This document shows positions 1 to 7,233 of a DNA stretch of 64,000 bases, piece by piece. A program made the position numbers and the translations under genes. Positions within the stretch are counted from its first letter, which is position 1; every line of letters begins with the position of its first letter. The stretch spans positions 1 to 64,000 of the forward strand of contig JAOAJN010000004.1 in assembly GCA_026414165.1 (NCBI GenBank), read 5' to 3'. Origin of the DNA: Candidatus Methanomethylicaceae archaeon (GTDB lineage: Archaea; Thermoproteota; Methanomethylicia; Methanomethylicales; Methanomethylicaceae). The notes under the pieces were generated by a model. It did not search any database, had not been told where the DNA came from, and saw only the letters and a list, made by a program, of their open reading frames with translations.

Positions 1-12
1 TCGCCTTGAGCG

Positions 13-17
13 AAAAA
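13..17 (-). terminator. oligo-T terminator of tRNA-Arg
   Basis: On the minus strand a run of five T lies 8 nt after the encoded CCA of the tRNA. This fits the T-rich termination signal typical of archaeal RNA polymerase. There is no stem upstream other than the tRNA itself. Confidence 0.4.
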
Positions 18-24
18 GGTTCCA

Positions 25-146
25 TGGCGGGCCCGCTTGGATTCGAACCCAGGACCTCAGGCTCCGCAGGCATACGCGACTTTTCGTTTATCTTAACTTT
101 TTTCATCCAAGTCTCTGCGTCCTGATCCAAGCTAGACGACGGGCCC
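25..146 (-). tRNA. tRNA-Arg(GCG) with an intron in the anticodon stem
   Basis: The acceptor stem is GGGCCCG paired with CGGGCCC, followed by discriminator G and an encoded CCA (27-25). The D-stem is GTCT/GGAC with an 11-nt loop containing GG and an A at the usual position 20, an arginine identity element. After removing 43 nt (114-72) the anticodon stem is CAGGC/GCCTG with loop CTGCGGA, giving anticodon GCG (67-65) that reads CGC. The mature length is 76 nt. The T-arm has a proper TTCGAAT loop but one G-A mismatch in the stem (positions 51/63). The intron lies between nucleotides 29 and 30, not at the common 37/38 site. A T5 run follows the gene and a TATA-like block lies about 30 bp upstream. 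Confidence 0.92.
72..114 (-). other. 43-nt BHB tRNA intron at position 29/30
   Basis: The junctions form a textbook bulge-helix-bulge. The outer helix is CAGG (124-121) with CCTG (70-67). The 4-bp central helix is ACGC (120-117) with GCGT (77-74). The first 3-nt bulge is AGA (116-114) and the second is ATG (73-71). The inner helix is GACTT (113-109) with AAGTC (82-78). Cutting after the second base of each bulge removes 114-72 and restores a perfect anticodon stem. Non-37/38 introns are known mainly in TACK archaea, whose broad-specificity heterotetrameric splicing endonuclease accepts them. Confidence 0.9.
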
Positions 147-169
147 ACTCCGCATAAAGGTTAATTTGC

Positions 170-184
170 GCCTATAAATATAGT
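170..184. promoter_or_regulatory. shared, near-palindromic TATA box
   Basis: The block CTATAAATATAG reads almost the same on both strands. It is centred about 26 bp before the GTG of the small zinc protein at 202, which would make that mRNA leaderless. It is also about 30 bp before the 5' end of the tRNA on the other strand. One TATA region may therefore serve both genes. Confidence 0.5.
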
Positions 185-201
185 ATGCTCTGGGGATAAT
201 A

Positions 202-417
202 GTGGGGCGCGTCAAGAAAGGGCAGACATGCTCAGTGAAAAGTTGCAGCGAACCAGCCGTTAGGTCTTTATCACCATCATATTCCAGTTTTTTGGTGAGA
301 GCAGGCATGGATGTTGCGGAATCCAGCCGGCTCTACCTCTGCGAGAATCACTACAAGAAACTGAAAAAGCTAAGGTCTGAGGAGGAGAAACTCGAGAGGT
401 GGCGCCTCACAGGGTAA
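202..417 (+). CDS. small putative zinc-binding protein
   Basis: A 71-aa basic protein of unknown function. Four potential metal ligands are visible: a C-x4-C pair near the N-terminus (C10, C15), then a C-x2-H pair (CENH, about residues 47-50). The C-terminus is rich in Lys, Glu and Arg and probably helical. The GTG start at 202 sits one turn past a strong TATA box, suggesting a leaderless transcript. The PolB gene begins 28 bp downstream on the same strand, so co-transcription with the replicative polymerase is likely. The zinc role is inferred from residue spacing only. Confidence 0.7.
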   Translation: MGRVKKGQTCSVKSCSEPAVRSLSPSYSSFLVRAGMDVAESSRLYLCENHYKKLKKLRSEEEKLERWRLTG

Positions 418-445
418 GGCACGCCACCGAGGTTGGGTCCTCATA

Positions 446-3166
446 ATGGTAAGCCTTGACAGGTTCATAGTTAAAGAAAAGAAAACGGATAAAGAGGAGC
501 CGCCTCCCCCTCGCCCAAAGGAGGAACGCCCCCCTCCTGAGAGAGCTGAGGAGGAACCAGAAGAGGAAGAAGTCCTTGAGGCTGAGGAGACAGAATTGGA
601 AGCAGAGGCGGAGGGTCCTGCAGAAGAGGAGATCGTCGAGAAGACAATATTCGAAGCAGAAACTCCTCAGAACACTGGCACGCTCTACCTGCTATCTGTG
701 ACCTACAGCGGAGCTAAAAACAAGGCTCTCCTAAAGCTCTATGATGTCGAGAGGGGCAAGATTGTCTTTTGGTACGATAACACTGGACACAGACCGTACC
801 TCCTTACGGATCTTCCACTCTCAGAACTACTGTCCGACCTTAGGATCACCTCACACCCCGGATTCGACGGAACGCTAACCGCCGAGGTTGAAAAATACGA
901 TCTCCTGCACGATAGAAAAGCTAGGATGACAAAGGTCGTCGCGAAGGATCCCCTCTCTATTGGCGGTCGTGGCAGTAGCCTCCGTGAGATCCTTGAGAAC
1001 TCATGGGAGGATAACATCCGCTACTACGAGTGCTACACCTACGACCTCGGACTGATCCCTGGCTACACCTACCGCATCAAGGACGGTCAACTTGTGAGGG
1101 AGGATCGCCCACTCCAGTTAGACGACCTAAAAGCCATTTTCAAGGACCTCTCCCCCGAACATATGAAGTCCCTCATGGACTGGTTCCCGCTCTTCGTCGT
1201 TCCCGTACCAGACTACAGGAGAGTGGCTCTAGACATCGAGGTCGCCACCGAGGCCGTAGATCGAATACCTGACCCCTCCGTTGCCAAGAACCAGGTAATC
1301 TGTGCCTCCTTGGTCGCCTCGGATGGACTAAATATAGTCCTCCTCCTGAAAAGGTCCGGGACCGAAGAGGGTCTGAGACCTCCCGATCTCCCGAACAACG
1401 TGAACCTTGTATACTTCGATGAGGAGCTCTCACTCATCAAGGAGATCTTCAAGTACCTTCTGGACTACCCAATTGTCCTCACCTTCAACGGCGACAACTT
1501 CGATCTTCACTACCTGTGGAGGCGCGCCCAAGTCCTTGGCATGAAGAAGGAGGAGATCCCCGTACAGATGGGCAGGGAGATCGCCCTCCTACCCACGGGA
1601 GTCCACATAGACCTCTACAAGTTTCTCCACAACCACGCCATTCAGGTCTATGCCTTCGGCAACTCCTACAGGGAGGTCACGCTTGACTCTGTGGCGGGTG
1701 TCCTCCTCGACATAAAGAAGATCCCCATAGAGAAGACCGTAACCGAGCTGGACTATCTTGCTTTGGCGTCATACTGCTACAGGGATGCCCTGATAGTCCT
1801 AAGGCTATCGTCCGAGAACTCAAGCCTTATCATGAACCTCATCACGATGATCATGAGGATCTCCCGAATGTCCATGGAGGACGTCACGCGCCAGGGTATA
1901 TCTCGGTGGATCAGGAGTCTCTTCTTCTACGAGCATAGAGCGAGGAACTACCTCATCCCTCGCCAGAGCGACATCGAGGCTATGAAGGGTGAGGCCTCCA
2001 CCACTGCCATAATTAAGGGCAAGAAGTACCTCGGCGCCATAGTCATTAAGCCAGAGTCAAACGTCTACTTTGATGTTGTGGTCCTTGACTTTGCAAGCCT
2101 GTACCCTAGCATAATCTCCAGGTGGAATCTATCCTACGAGACTGTGAGGTGTGTCCACGAATCATGCAAATCCAACCTCGTCCCTGACACTAAGCACTGG
2201 GTCTGCACGAAGAGGGTTGGGCTGATGTCTTTAGTGATCGGGTTGCTAAAGGATGTAAGGGTAAAATGGTTCAAACAAAAGTCAAAGGATCCTTCGCTCT
2301 CGCCTGAGGAGCGCAACTGGTACAAGGTAGTCCAACAGGCTTTGAAGGTGTTTTTAAATGCTTCCTACGGAGTCTTTGGAGCCGAGATCTTCCCGCTCTA
2401 CTGCCTCCCGCTTGCGGACAGCACCACCGCAATCGGTCGCCACATAATAAAAGAGACCATAAACAAGGCAAAGGAGTTGGGCGTCCCAGTAATATACGCC
2501 GACACAGACTCCCTGTTCCTTTACAAGCCAACAAAAGATCAGATCTCGCAGATTCAGGCTTGGGCAGAGTCAAGGTTCGGAATAGATCTTGAAGTGGACA
2601 AGCGATACACCTTCGTAACCTTCTCCGGAAGGAAGAAGAACTACTTGGGAGTGATGGACACCGGTGTGGTGGACATAAAGGGTCTCATGGGCAAAAAGCG
2701 CAACACCCCCGTATTCATAAAGTTGGCATTCAACGAGATGACGCAGGTCCTAAAGGACGTCAAGTCTCCTCAGGACTTCGACAGGGCAAAAGCCAAGATC
2801 AAGGAGATAGTCCAGAACTGCTACGCCAACCTCAAGAGCCGTCGATACACCCTCGACGAGCTGGCATTCAGGGTTATGCTATCCCGCCCGGTGGAACGGT
2901 ACCAGAAGACCACACCTCAGCACGTTAAGGCTGCCAAGCAGCTAAAGGAGAAGGGAAAGGAGGTCAAGCCCGGCGACATAATCTCATATGTGAAGGTTCA
3001 GGGTCCGATTGGAGTTAAGCCCATACAGCTTGCAAGGGTGGATGAGGTCGATGCCGACAAATACGTCGGTCATATCGAGACCACGTTCGGGCAGGTCTTG
3101 GACGCCCTAGGAATAGAGTTTGACGAGATAGTTGGAATAAAGAAGCTGGAGTTCTTCACCCGTTAA
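446..3166 (+). CDS. polB: family B DNA polymerase
   Basis: A 906-aa replicative or repair DNA polymerase with 3'-5' exonuclease. The first ~75 residues are a low-complexity acidic, Pro/Glu-rich tail not typical of the family. The exonuclease motifs are intact: Exo I DIE (D263, E265), Exo II FNGDNFD (347-353), Exo III Y443-x3-D447. Polymerase motif A is DFASLYPSII (from D548), motif B has KVFLNASYG, and motif C is YADTDS (D686, D688). All catalytic acids are present, so this should be an active enzyme and not one of the inactivated archaeal PolB paralogues. The ATG at 446 lies downstream of the small zinc gene, with no separate TATA box evident. Confidence 0.96.
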   Translation: MVSLDRFIVKEKKTDKEEPPPPRPKEERPPPERAEEEPEEEEVLEAEETELEAEAEGPAEEEIVEKTIFEAETPQNTGTLYLLSVTYSGAKNKALLKLYDVERGKIVFWYDNTGHRPYLLTDLPLSELLSDLRITSHPGFDGTLTAEVEKYDLLHDRKARMTKVVAKDPLSIGGRGSSLREILENSWEDNIRYYECYTYDLGLIPGYTYRIKDGQLVREDRPLQLDDLKAIFKDLSPEHMKSLMDWFPLFVVPVPDYRRVALDIEVATEAVDRIPDPSVAKNQVICASLVASDGLNIVLLLKRSGTEEGLRPPDLPNNVNLVYFDEELSLIKEIFKYLLDYPIVLTFNGDNFDLHYLWRRAQVLGMKKEEIPVQMGREIALLPTGVHIDLYKFLHNHAIQVYAFGNSYREVTLDSVAGVLLDIKKIPIEKTVTELDYLALASYCYRDALIVLRLSSENSSLIMNLITMIMRISRMSMEDVTRQGISRWIRSLFFYEHRARNYLIPRQSDIEAMKGEASTTAIIKGKKYLGAIVIKPESNVYFDVVVLDFASLYPSIISRWNLSYETVRCVHESCKSNLVPDTKHWVCTKRVGLMSLVIGLLKDVRVKWFKQKSKDPSLSPEERNWYKVVQQALKVFLNASYGVFGAEIFPLYCLPLADSTTAIGRHIIKETINKAKELGVPVIYADTDSLFLYKPTKDQISQIQAWAESRFGIDLEVDKRYTFVTFSGRKKNYLGVMDTGVVDIKGLMGKKRNTPVFIKLAFNEMTQVLKDVKSPQDFDRAKAKIKEIVQNCYANLKSRRYTLDELAFRVMLSRPVERYQKTTPQHVKAAKQLKEKGKEVKPGDIISYVKVQGPIGVKPIQLARVDEVDADKYVGHIETTFGQVLDALGIEFDEIVGIKKLEFFTR

Positions 3167-3192
3167 TCCCTGCAAGGCAAACAACAAACAAC

Positions 3193-3486
3193 TCAGACTA
3201 GGGTTTTTGGCATCAGATATGAGAGTACAAAAGCCAAGGCTACGATTCCCAATATGAAGAACGAAACTACCGTTTTAAATACCATTGGAAGAACCGAACC
3301 GCTCATTAAATACCCAGCTGCTATTACGACAAAGCTCAATATCAAACATAATACCTCTAGGAGGTGCTTCGTTGAGTCATTCGACTTGACTTTGACAGGG
3401 ACATCGAGGCTGCGACCAATTGAATGACTGCGCCAAGATTGTTCTAGCGATGCCTCCCTCTCGCGCATGCTATTAGATAAATTCAT
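3193..3486 (-). CDS. hypothetical two-helix membrane protein
   Basis: A 97-aa protein, unrecognised. Residues 1-40 are polar and charged and probably cytoplasmic. They are followed by two hydrophobic segments at about 43-62 and 68-91, then a short tail. It converges on polB with 26 bp between stop codons. No motif is recognisable, and the start has no strong Shine-Dalgarno signal. Codon usage looks coding-like, but an error cannot be excluded. Confidence 0.5.
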   Translation of the reverse strand: MNLSNSMREREASLEQSWRSHSIGRSLDVPVKVKSNDSTKHLLEVLCLILSFVVIAAGYLMSGSVLPMVFKTVVSFFILGIVALAFVLSYLMPKTLV

Positions 3487-3657
3487 ATAGAATTCCCAAA
3501 AAAATTTGAAATTACCAACAGGTGCTGCCGGCGCCCCTACGTCTCGGAACCCTTATCCAAAAAGTTCTGAATAGGTTGTAAGATGCAATATGTAATATAC
3601 AAAAAATGTAATATACAAAATGTAAAGTTTATGCCCTTTCGGACTCACGGGCTATGC

Positions 3658-3801
3658 TTAACTCGCCATTCCCGCCTTGTTGTACTTCAAAAGTCCAAAG
3701 AACTTCAAATGCTGGAGGGCCTCCCTATATTCAGCCTTTATCTCATACTTCATCCTCAGCATGTCTATCCTTGTATTGTTATACTTCTTACAGCCCTCCA
3801 T
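3658..3801 (-). CDS. hypothetical 47-aa protein
   Basis: A short ORF with plausible coding character: charged and amphipathic (motifs MKYEIKAEY, HLKFFGLLKY). The ATG is preceded by a GAGGGG purine tract about 8 nt upstream. It starts 14 nt after the stop of the 52-aa ORF on the same strand, so the two may form a mini-operon divergent from thrS. The function is unknown. It could also be the decayed end of a larger gene. Confidence 0.35.
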   Translation of the reverse strand: MEGCKKYNNTRIDMLRMKYEIKAEYREALQHLKFFGLLKYNKAGMAS

Positions 3802-3815
3802 CCTTATCCCCTCAA

Positions 3816-3974
3816 CTAATTTATAACTCCCCGCTCGGTAATAATTTTTGGTTTGCCCTTTTTAAGGTTGAGGTCGTGATTTATAAGTTTTGGGGATTTA
3901 GAAACTTCGTTTATGTGGGCACCCACAATCAAGTTAGCTTCGAAAAGCTTGGCTGGAGGATGGAAGAGCCTCAA
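3816..3974 (-). CDS. hypothetical 52-aa protein or gene remnant
   Basis: A TTG-initiated ORF of 52 aa with protein-like composition (contains NLIVGAHINEVSKSP and ends KIITERGVIN). An AGGG tract lies 8 nt upstream. A second open frame starting at GTG 4011 overlaps its first 40 nt and reads VRAWIVEGKDIEAL before a stop at 3934-3936. One frameshift would therefore join them into a single ~65-aa protein. It is either two overlapping small genes or one broken gene. A TATA-like block at 4023-4033 lies upstream. Confidence 0.35.
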   Translation of the reverse strand: MRLFHPPAKLFEANLIVGAHINEVSKSPKLINHDLNLKKGKPKIITERGVIN

Positions 3975-4021
3975 TGTCCTTGCCCTCTACAATCCATGCT
4001 CTAACGTTCACACGATCCTAT

Positions 4022-4033
4022 CCATTTATATAT
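4022..4033 (+). promoter_or_regulatory. TATA box of thrS
   Basis: ATTTATATATT lies about 45 bp before the thrS ATG at 4075, giving room for a ~20-nt leader carrying a GGTGAG ribosome binding site (4063-4068). The block also reads as a TATA box on the other strand and could serve the small minus-strand ORFs. Confidence 0.45.
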
Positions 4034-4074
4034 TCCGCACATAGACAGATCATCCATCGTATCTGGTGAGTCCA

Positions 4075-5955
4075 ATGCGGCTCCTACTAATTCACGCCGA
4101 CTATATCGAGTATGCCGCGATTAAACCCGCAGTCAAGGAACCTGAGCCCATAGATAATTTAGGCAAGACCGAAAGGGTCGAGGAGTGCCTCGTCGCCTTC
4201 TGCTCAGCCGAGAAGGTGGACGAGTCCGCCCCCCAAGAGGTTGCCCGAATGGCATCTGAGGCAATTCTTGATCATGCAAAGATGGTAAAGGCTGCCAGGG
4301 CCGTAATATACCCATACGCCCACCTCTCCTCCGAGCTAGCCTCCCCTAGGGTTGCCCTCTCCATACTCAAAGCCCTTGAAGAAGCCCTTAAGGGATCAAT
4401 TGAGGTTAAGAGATCTCCGTTCGGCTGGTATAAGTCCTTCACACTCAGGTGCAAGGGTCATCCACTCAGCGAACTCTCTAGGAGCATAACCGTCTCTGAA
4501 GTTGCCGCCCCCGCCGCGGAAAAAGCTGAGGCGGCTGAAAAGGTCGAGACGGTCTCAGCCCCCAGCACATTTCTAGTTCTCACCCCCAGCGGAGAGGAGT
4601 TCCTCATAGACCTCTCCAAGCCCGAAACCTTCCTCAACTTGAAGATAGAGGCCCCTCTCCTTCAACTTATAAAGAACGAGGCTGGGATTAAGGGTGAGAG
4701 GGGCGCCCCTGCCCACATCAAGCTGATGAAGCGGCTCGAATTGGTGGACTACGAACCGGCCTCGGATGTCGGGCACTTCAGGTTCTACCCCAAAGGCACG
4801 GTGATCAAGGACAGCCTCGAGGAGTTCGCATACGACATAGCCATCAGGGACCTTAAGGCATTCAAGATAGAGACCCCGTTCCTCTACAGGCTGGAAGAGC
4901 CAGATATAGCCGAGCAGGCTTCAAAGTTCCGAGAGCGAGACTATCGCCTCGAGGTGGATAAGAAACCCTTCACCCTCAGGTTCGCTGGTGACTTCGGGCT
5001 ATTCCGGATGATGAAAGACGTAACAATGAGCTACAGACAGTTGCCCGTCAGGGTCTACGAACTATCCCCCTCCTTCAGACTGGAGCAGAGCGGCGAGTGC
5101 GTAGGTCTGAAGCGCCTCAGAAGCTTCACCATGCCCGACATCCACTGCTTCTGCGCAAACTTGGAACAAGGTCTTTCCGAGTACAGGGAGCTCTTCGATA
5201 AGTACACAAAGCTCACAAACTCCATGGAGATAGAGTACGCCGTGGCCTTCAGGATAGTCAAGGATTTCTATATGAACAACAAGGACTGGCTGGTTTCCCT
5301 ACTAAAGATCGTCAACAAGCCCGCTCTAATAGAACTCCTCCCCGAGATGAAGCACTATTGGATCCTTAAGCACGAGTATCAAGCCATAGACTCAGTCGGC
5401 GGCAACGTCCAGCTGGTAACGGTCCAGCTTGACGTGGAGGACGCTGCGCGCTACGGCATATTCTACACCGACGAAAACGGACAAAAGAGAGGATGTATAA
5501 TCTTGCACAGCTCCCTCGGTTCCATAGAGCGCTGGATGGGCGCTATACTCGAGCAGGCAGCGAAGGACCAGATGGCAGGAAAACCTCCAAAACTGCCCGT
5601 ATGGCTCAGCCCAATTCAGGTGAGGGTGATACCAGTAAACTCAAACTTTGTAAATTTCGCGGTTGACATCGCACAAAAGCTCTCCGAGCACTCCATCCGA
5701 GTCGATGTCGACGATAGGGACGAGTCCGTTGCCAAGAAGATAAGGGAGGCCGAGATGGAGTGGACCCCATACATTGTAGTTGTGGGCGAGAAAGAAGCAA
5801 CTTCAGGCGAACTCCCCGTGAGGGTGCGGGGCGGGGGGATGGTGAATACAAAGGTCGACTCCCTAATTACCATGGTTATGGAGAAGATCGGATCCAAGCC
5901 GAAACTTCCCTCATACACCCCCATGTTGCTCTCCCTAAAGCCACGCTTCGCATAA
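4075..5955 (+). CDS. thrS: threonyl-tRNA synthetase, archaeal type
   Basis: A 626-aa class II synthetase charging tRNA-Thr. The start at 4075 gives MRLLLIHADYIEY, the standard archaeal N-terminus, with GGTGAG 5-6 nt upstream. An in-frame GTG at 4066 is less likely. Residues 1 to ~145 form the archaeal D-aminoacyl-tRNA-deacylase-like editing domain. An Ala/Glu-rich linker follows, then the class II catalytic core with motif 2 (around RLEQSGECVGLKRLRSF) and motif 3 (SIERWMGAILEQ), then the anticodon-binding domain from about residue 510. It heads a unit with two small hypothetical genes. Confidence 0.95.
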   Translation: MRLLLIHADYIEYAAIKPAVKEPEPIDNLGKTERVEECLVAFCSAEKVDESAPQEVARMASEAILDHAKMVKAARAVIYPYAHLSSELASPRVALSILKALEEALKGSIEVKRSPFGWYKSFTLRCKGHPLSELSRSITVSEVAAPAAEKAEAAEKVETVSAPSTFLVLTPSGEEFLIDLSKPETFLNLKIEAPLLQLIKNEAGIKGERGAPAHIKLMKRLELVDYEPASDVGHFRFYPKGTVIKDSLEEFAYDIAIRDLKAFKIETPFLYRLEEPDIAEQASKFRERDYRLEVDKKPFTLRFAGDFGLFRMMKDVTMSYRQLPVRVYELSPSFRLEQSGECVGLKRLRSFTMPDIHCFCANLEQGLSEYRELFDKYTKLTNSMEIEYAVAFRIVKDFYMNNKDWLVSLLKIVNKPALIELLPEMKHYWILKHEYQAIDSVGGNVQLVTVQLDVEDAARYGIFYTDENGQKRGCIILHSSLGSIERWMGAILEQAAKDQMAGKPPKLPVWLSPIQVRVIPVNSNFVNFAVDIAQKLSEHSIRVDVDDRDESVAKKIREAEMEWTPYIVVVGEKEATSGELPVRVRGGGMVNTKVDSLITMVMEKIGSKPKLPSYTPMLLSLKPRFA

Positions 5956-6004
5956 GCGATGAGTATTTAACGAGGTATTTCTCAAAAATCCAGAGGTGCA
6001 TAAT

Positions 6005-6319
6005 ATGAAGGTCGAGGGAATCATTGCAGTTACAGCCGACTGGGAGAAGCGTAGCCAGTATGCTCTTCAAGTCTGCGAGGCCGTCTCCAAAGCCACAAAC
6101 ATCCCCTTGGAGGTCAGGAAGGAGGACTATGACCTTTTGATAAGTTACGGTGAGAAGGACGAGTTTGGGGGTGTGGACATACCCCAGATATTCCTCAAGC
6201 TTGAGGGCGGAGTCATCAAGCACGTCATGACCAAGATACCCGACAATGAGAAGGGCATGCCAGACATTGAGAAGGGCATAAAGGTGCTGACTGAAAGCAT
6301 CTCGAGTCTGAGGGGTTAG
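6005..6319 (+). CDS. hypothetical small protein, thioredoxin-fold-like
   Basis: A 104-aa protein. ATG 6005 is preceded by GAGGTG at 5-nt spacing and is preferred over an upstream GTG at 5996. The pattern of an N-terminal beta strand (VEGIIAVTADW), a helix, then a strand with a Pro before a beta segment (VDIPQIFLKLEGG) resembles a thioredoxin or glutaredoxin fold. There is no CxxC redox pair. The fold assignment is inference. It lies 49 bp after thrS and 2 bp before the next gene, so it is probably co-transcribed. Confidence 0.65.
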   Translation: MKVEGIIAVTADWEKRSQYALQVCEAVSKATNIPLEVRKEDYDLLISYGEKDEFGGVDIPQIFLKLEGGVIKHVMTKIPDNEKGMPDIEKGIKVLTESISSLRG

Positions 6320-6321
6320 AA

Positions 6322-6765
6322 TTGTCCGCCAAGGAAGTTTTAATCGTAAGGTCGAAGGAAGGGTCTCTCATTTCAAAATCGAGGGTGCCTGGCGATCTTA
6401 AGGAGACAGTTAAGAAGCAAGTTTTAGACGCCCTTTCACTCTGGGACGCCGAAAGAGCCGACTTCACGGTAATAAGGGACCCCCAGTACCCGGTCTCGGT
6501 CAAGCTCCCCATAACTAAGGAGCAATACGAATTGTACTCAAAGTTCGATATGTCGAGGACATCCGACGGTAGCGTGGTCTTCCACATCCCTGTCTACATA
6601 ATATCCTTCGACAACGAGTACAAAGACGACAACTACCTTGACAAAGAGGTCTTTGTTGTTGCACCTGCCCTTGATCAAAAGGTTGAAGATGCGATAGTAG
6701 AGCTGGCCATCGAGTCAACAAAACCCGAGCCCGAAGAAGAGGAAGGGGATGAGGATCTAGAGTAA
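6322..6765 (+). CDS. conserved-looking hypothetical protein
   Basis: A 147-aa protein starting at TTG two bases after the preceding stop. It appears to be a single alpha/beta domain with a strongly acidic tail (last ~15 residues almost all Glu/Asp). No domain is recognised. Its tight packing behind thrS and the small thioredoxin-like gene suggests one transcript. TTG is the only start that keeps the first strand (KEVLIVRSKEG). Confidence 0.65.
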   Translation: MSAKEVLIVRSKEGSLISKSRVPGDLKETVKKQVLDALSLWDAERADFTVIRDPQYPVSVKLPITKEQYELYSKFDMSRTSDGSVVFHIPVYIISFDNEYKDDNYLDKEVFVVAPALDQKVEDAIVELAIESTKPEPEEEEGDEDLE

Positions 6766-6848
6766 TTTTCCACTCTTTCGAATTCAAAACAACGACTTGA
6801 AACAATGAACACTAACAGAGCATTACGTATTTTTATCTTAACTTAGGC

Positions 6849-6909
6849 GGGCTCACATTTGTAGCGGCGTCTTCACTATTCCGAGCTTTGTCCCCCGATC
6901 ATCGCCCAT
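6849..6909 (-). ncRNA. box C/D-like sRNA candidate, copy B
   Basis: A 61-nt element on the minus strand with the same ends as copy A. It has GGGC followed by a C-box-like GATGAT near the 5' end, an internal CGGAA at 27-31, an AGTGAAGA C'-like box, and a 3' TGA followed by GCCC. The terminal GGGC and GCCC can pair. Box spacing (about 15 and 17 nt) suits archaeal C/D guides, but the D boxes are GTGA and CGGA instead of CTGA. An AT-rich TATA-like stretch lies about 28 nt upstream. An 18-codon ORF starting MGDD also fits inside. Confidence 0.35.
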
Positions 6910-6950
6910 ATCTTCTCGGTAAAAACAAGATATTATTGCTTTCGCTAAGG

Positions 6951-7011
6951 GGGCTCAACTAGCCCGGTTCTTCATCTGTTTTCCGGACCCGAATTCCCAA
7001 TCATCGCCCAT
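6951..7011 (-). ncRNA. box C/D-like sRNA candidate, copy A
   Basis: A 61-nt minus-strand element, 102 nt from copy B and equal in length. It begins ATGGGCGATGAT and ends TTGAGCCC. The internal CGGAA (27-31) and GATGAAGA (36-43) match copy B in position or nearly so, while the intervening bases differ. This is the pattern expected of guide RNAs with constant boxes and variable guides. The terminal GGGC/GCCC can pair. TTTATTTTT lies about 27 nt upstream as a possible TATA box. Confidence 0.38.
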
Positions 7012-7233
7012 TTTTGTCTATTTTTATTTCAAAAATAAACATTGCGTAATACAAGGAAATCAGAGCACTTAACTTAATATTACCCGATAAACGGCCACCC
7101 AAAACTTTACATACAGAATTTCAATTCAAATTTTGGTTCGTCAACGCTTTGCACTAGTTTATAACACATTAAAGGGAACTTCAATACAGTCAAACTTTTC
7201 AGGATATTGATATCCTTTAGATAATGACTCAAA

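Larger units (their letters stand above)
6766..7233. other. 468-bp intergenic region with two repeated elements
   Basis: This AT-rich spacer separates the thrS unit from the GIY-YIG gene. Its only clear structure is the pair of 61-nt minus-strand elements described separately. The rest (7012-7233) is AT-rich, with TATA-like blocks near 7155-7170 and 7200-7220 and no convincing gene. Confidence 0.6.

Noticed and set aside
3583-4004. Plus-strand ORFs of 78 and 116 aa between polB and thrS
   Set aside because: They overlap each other in different frames, have low-complexity unnatural composition, and lie opposite better minus-strand candidates.
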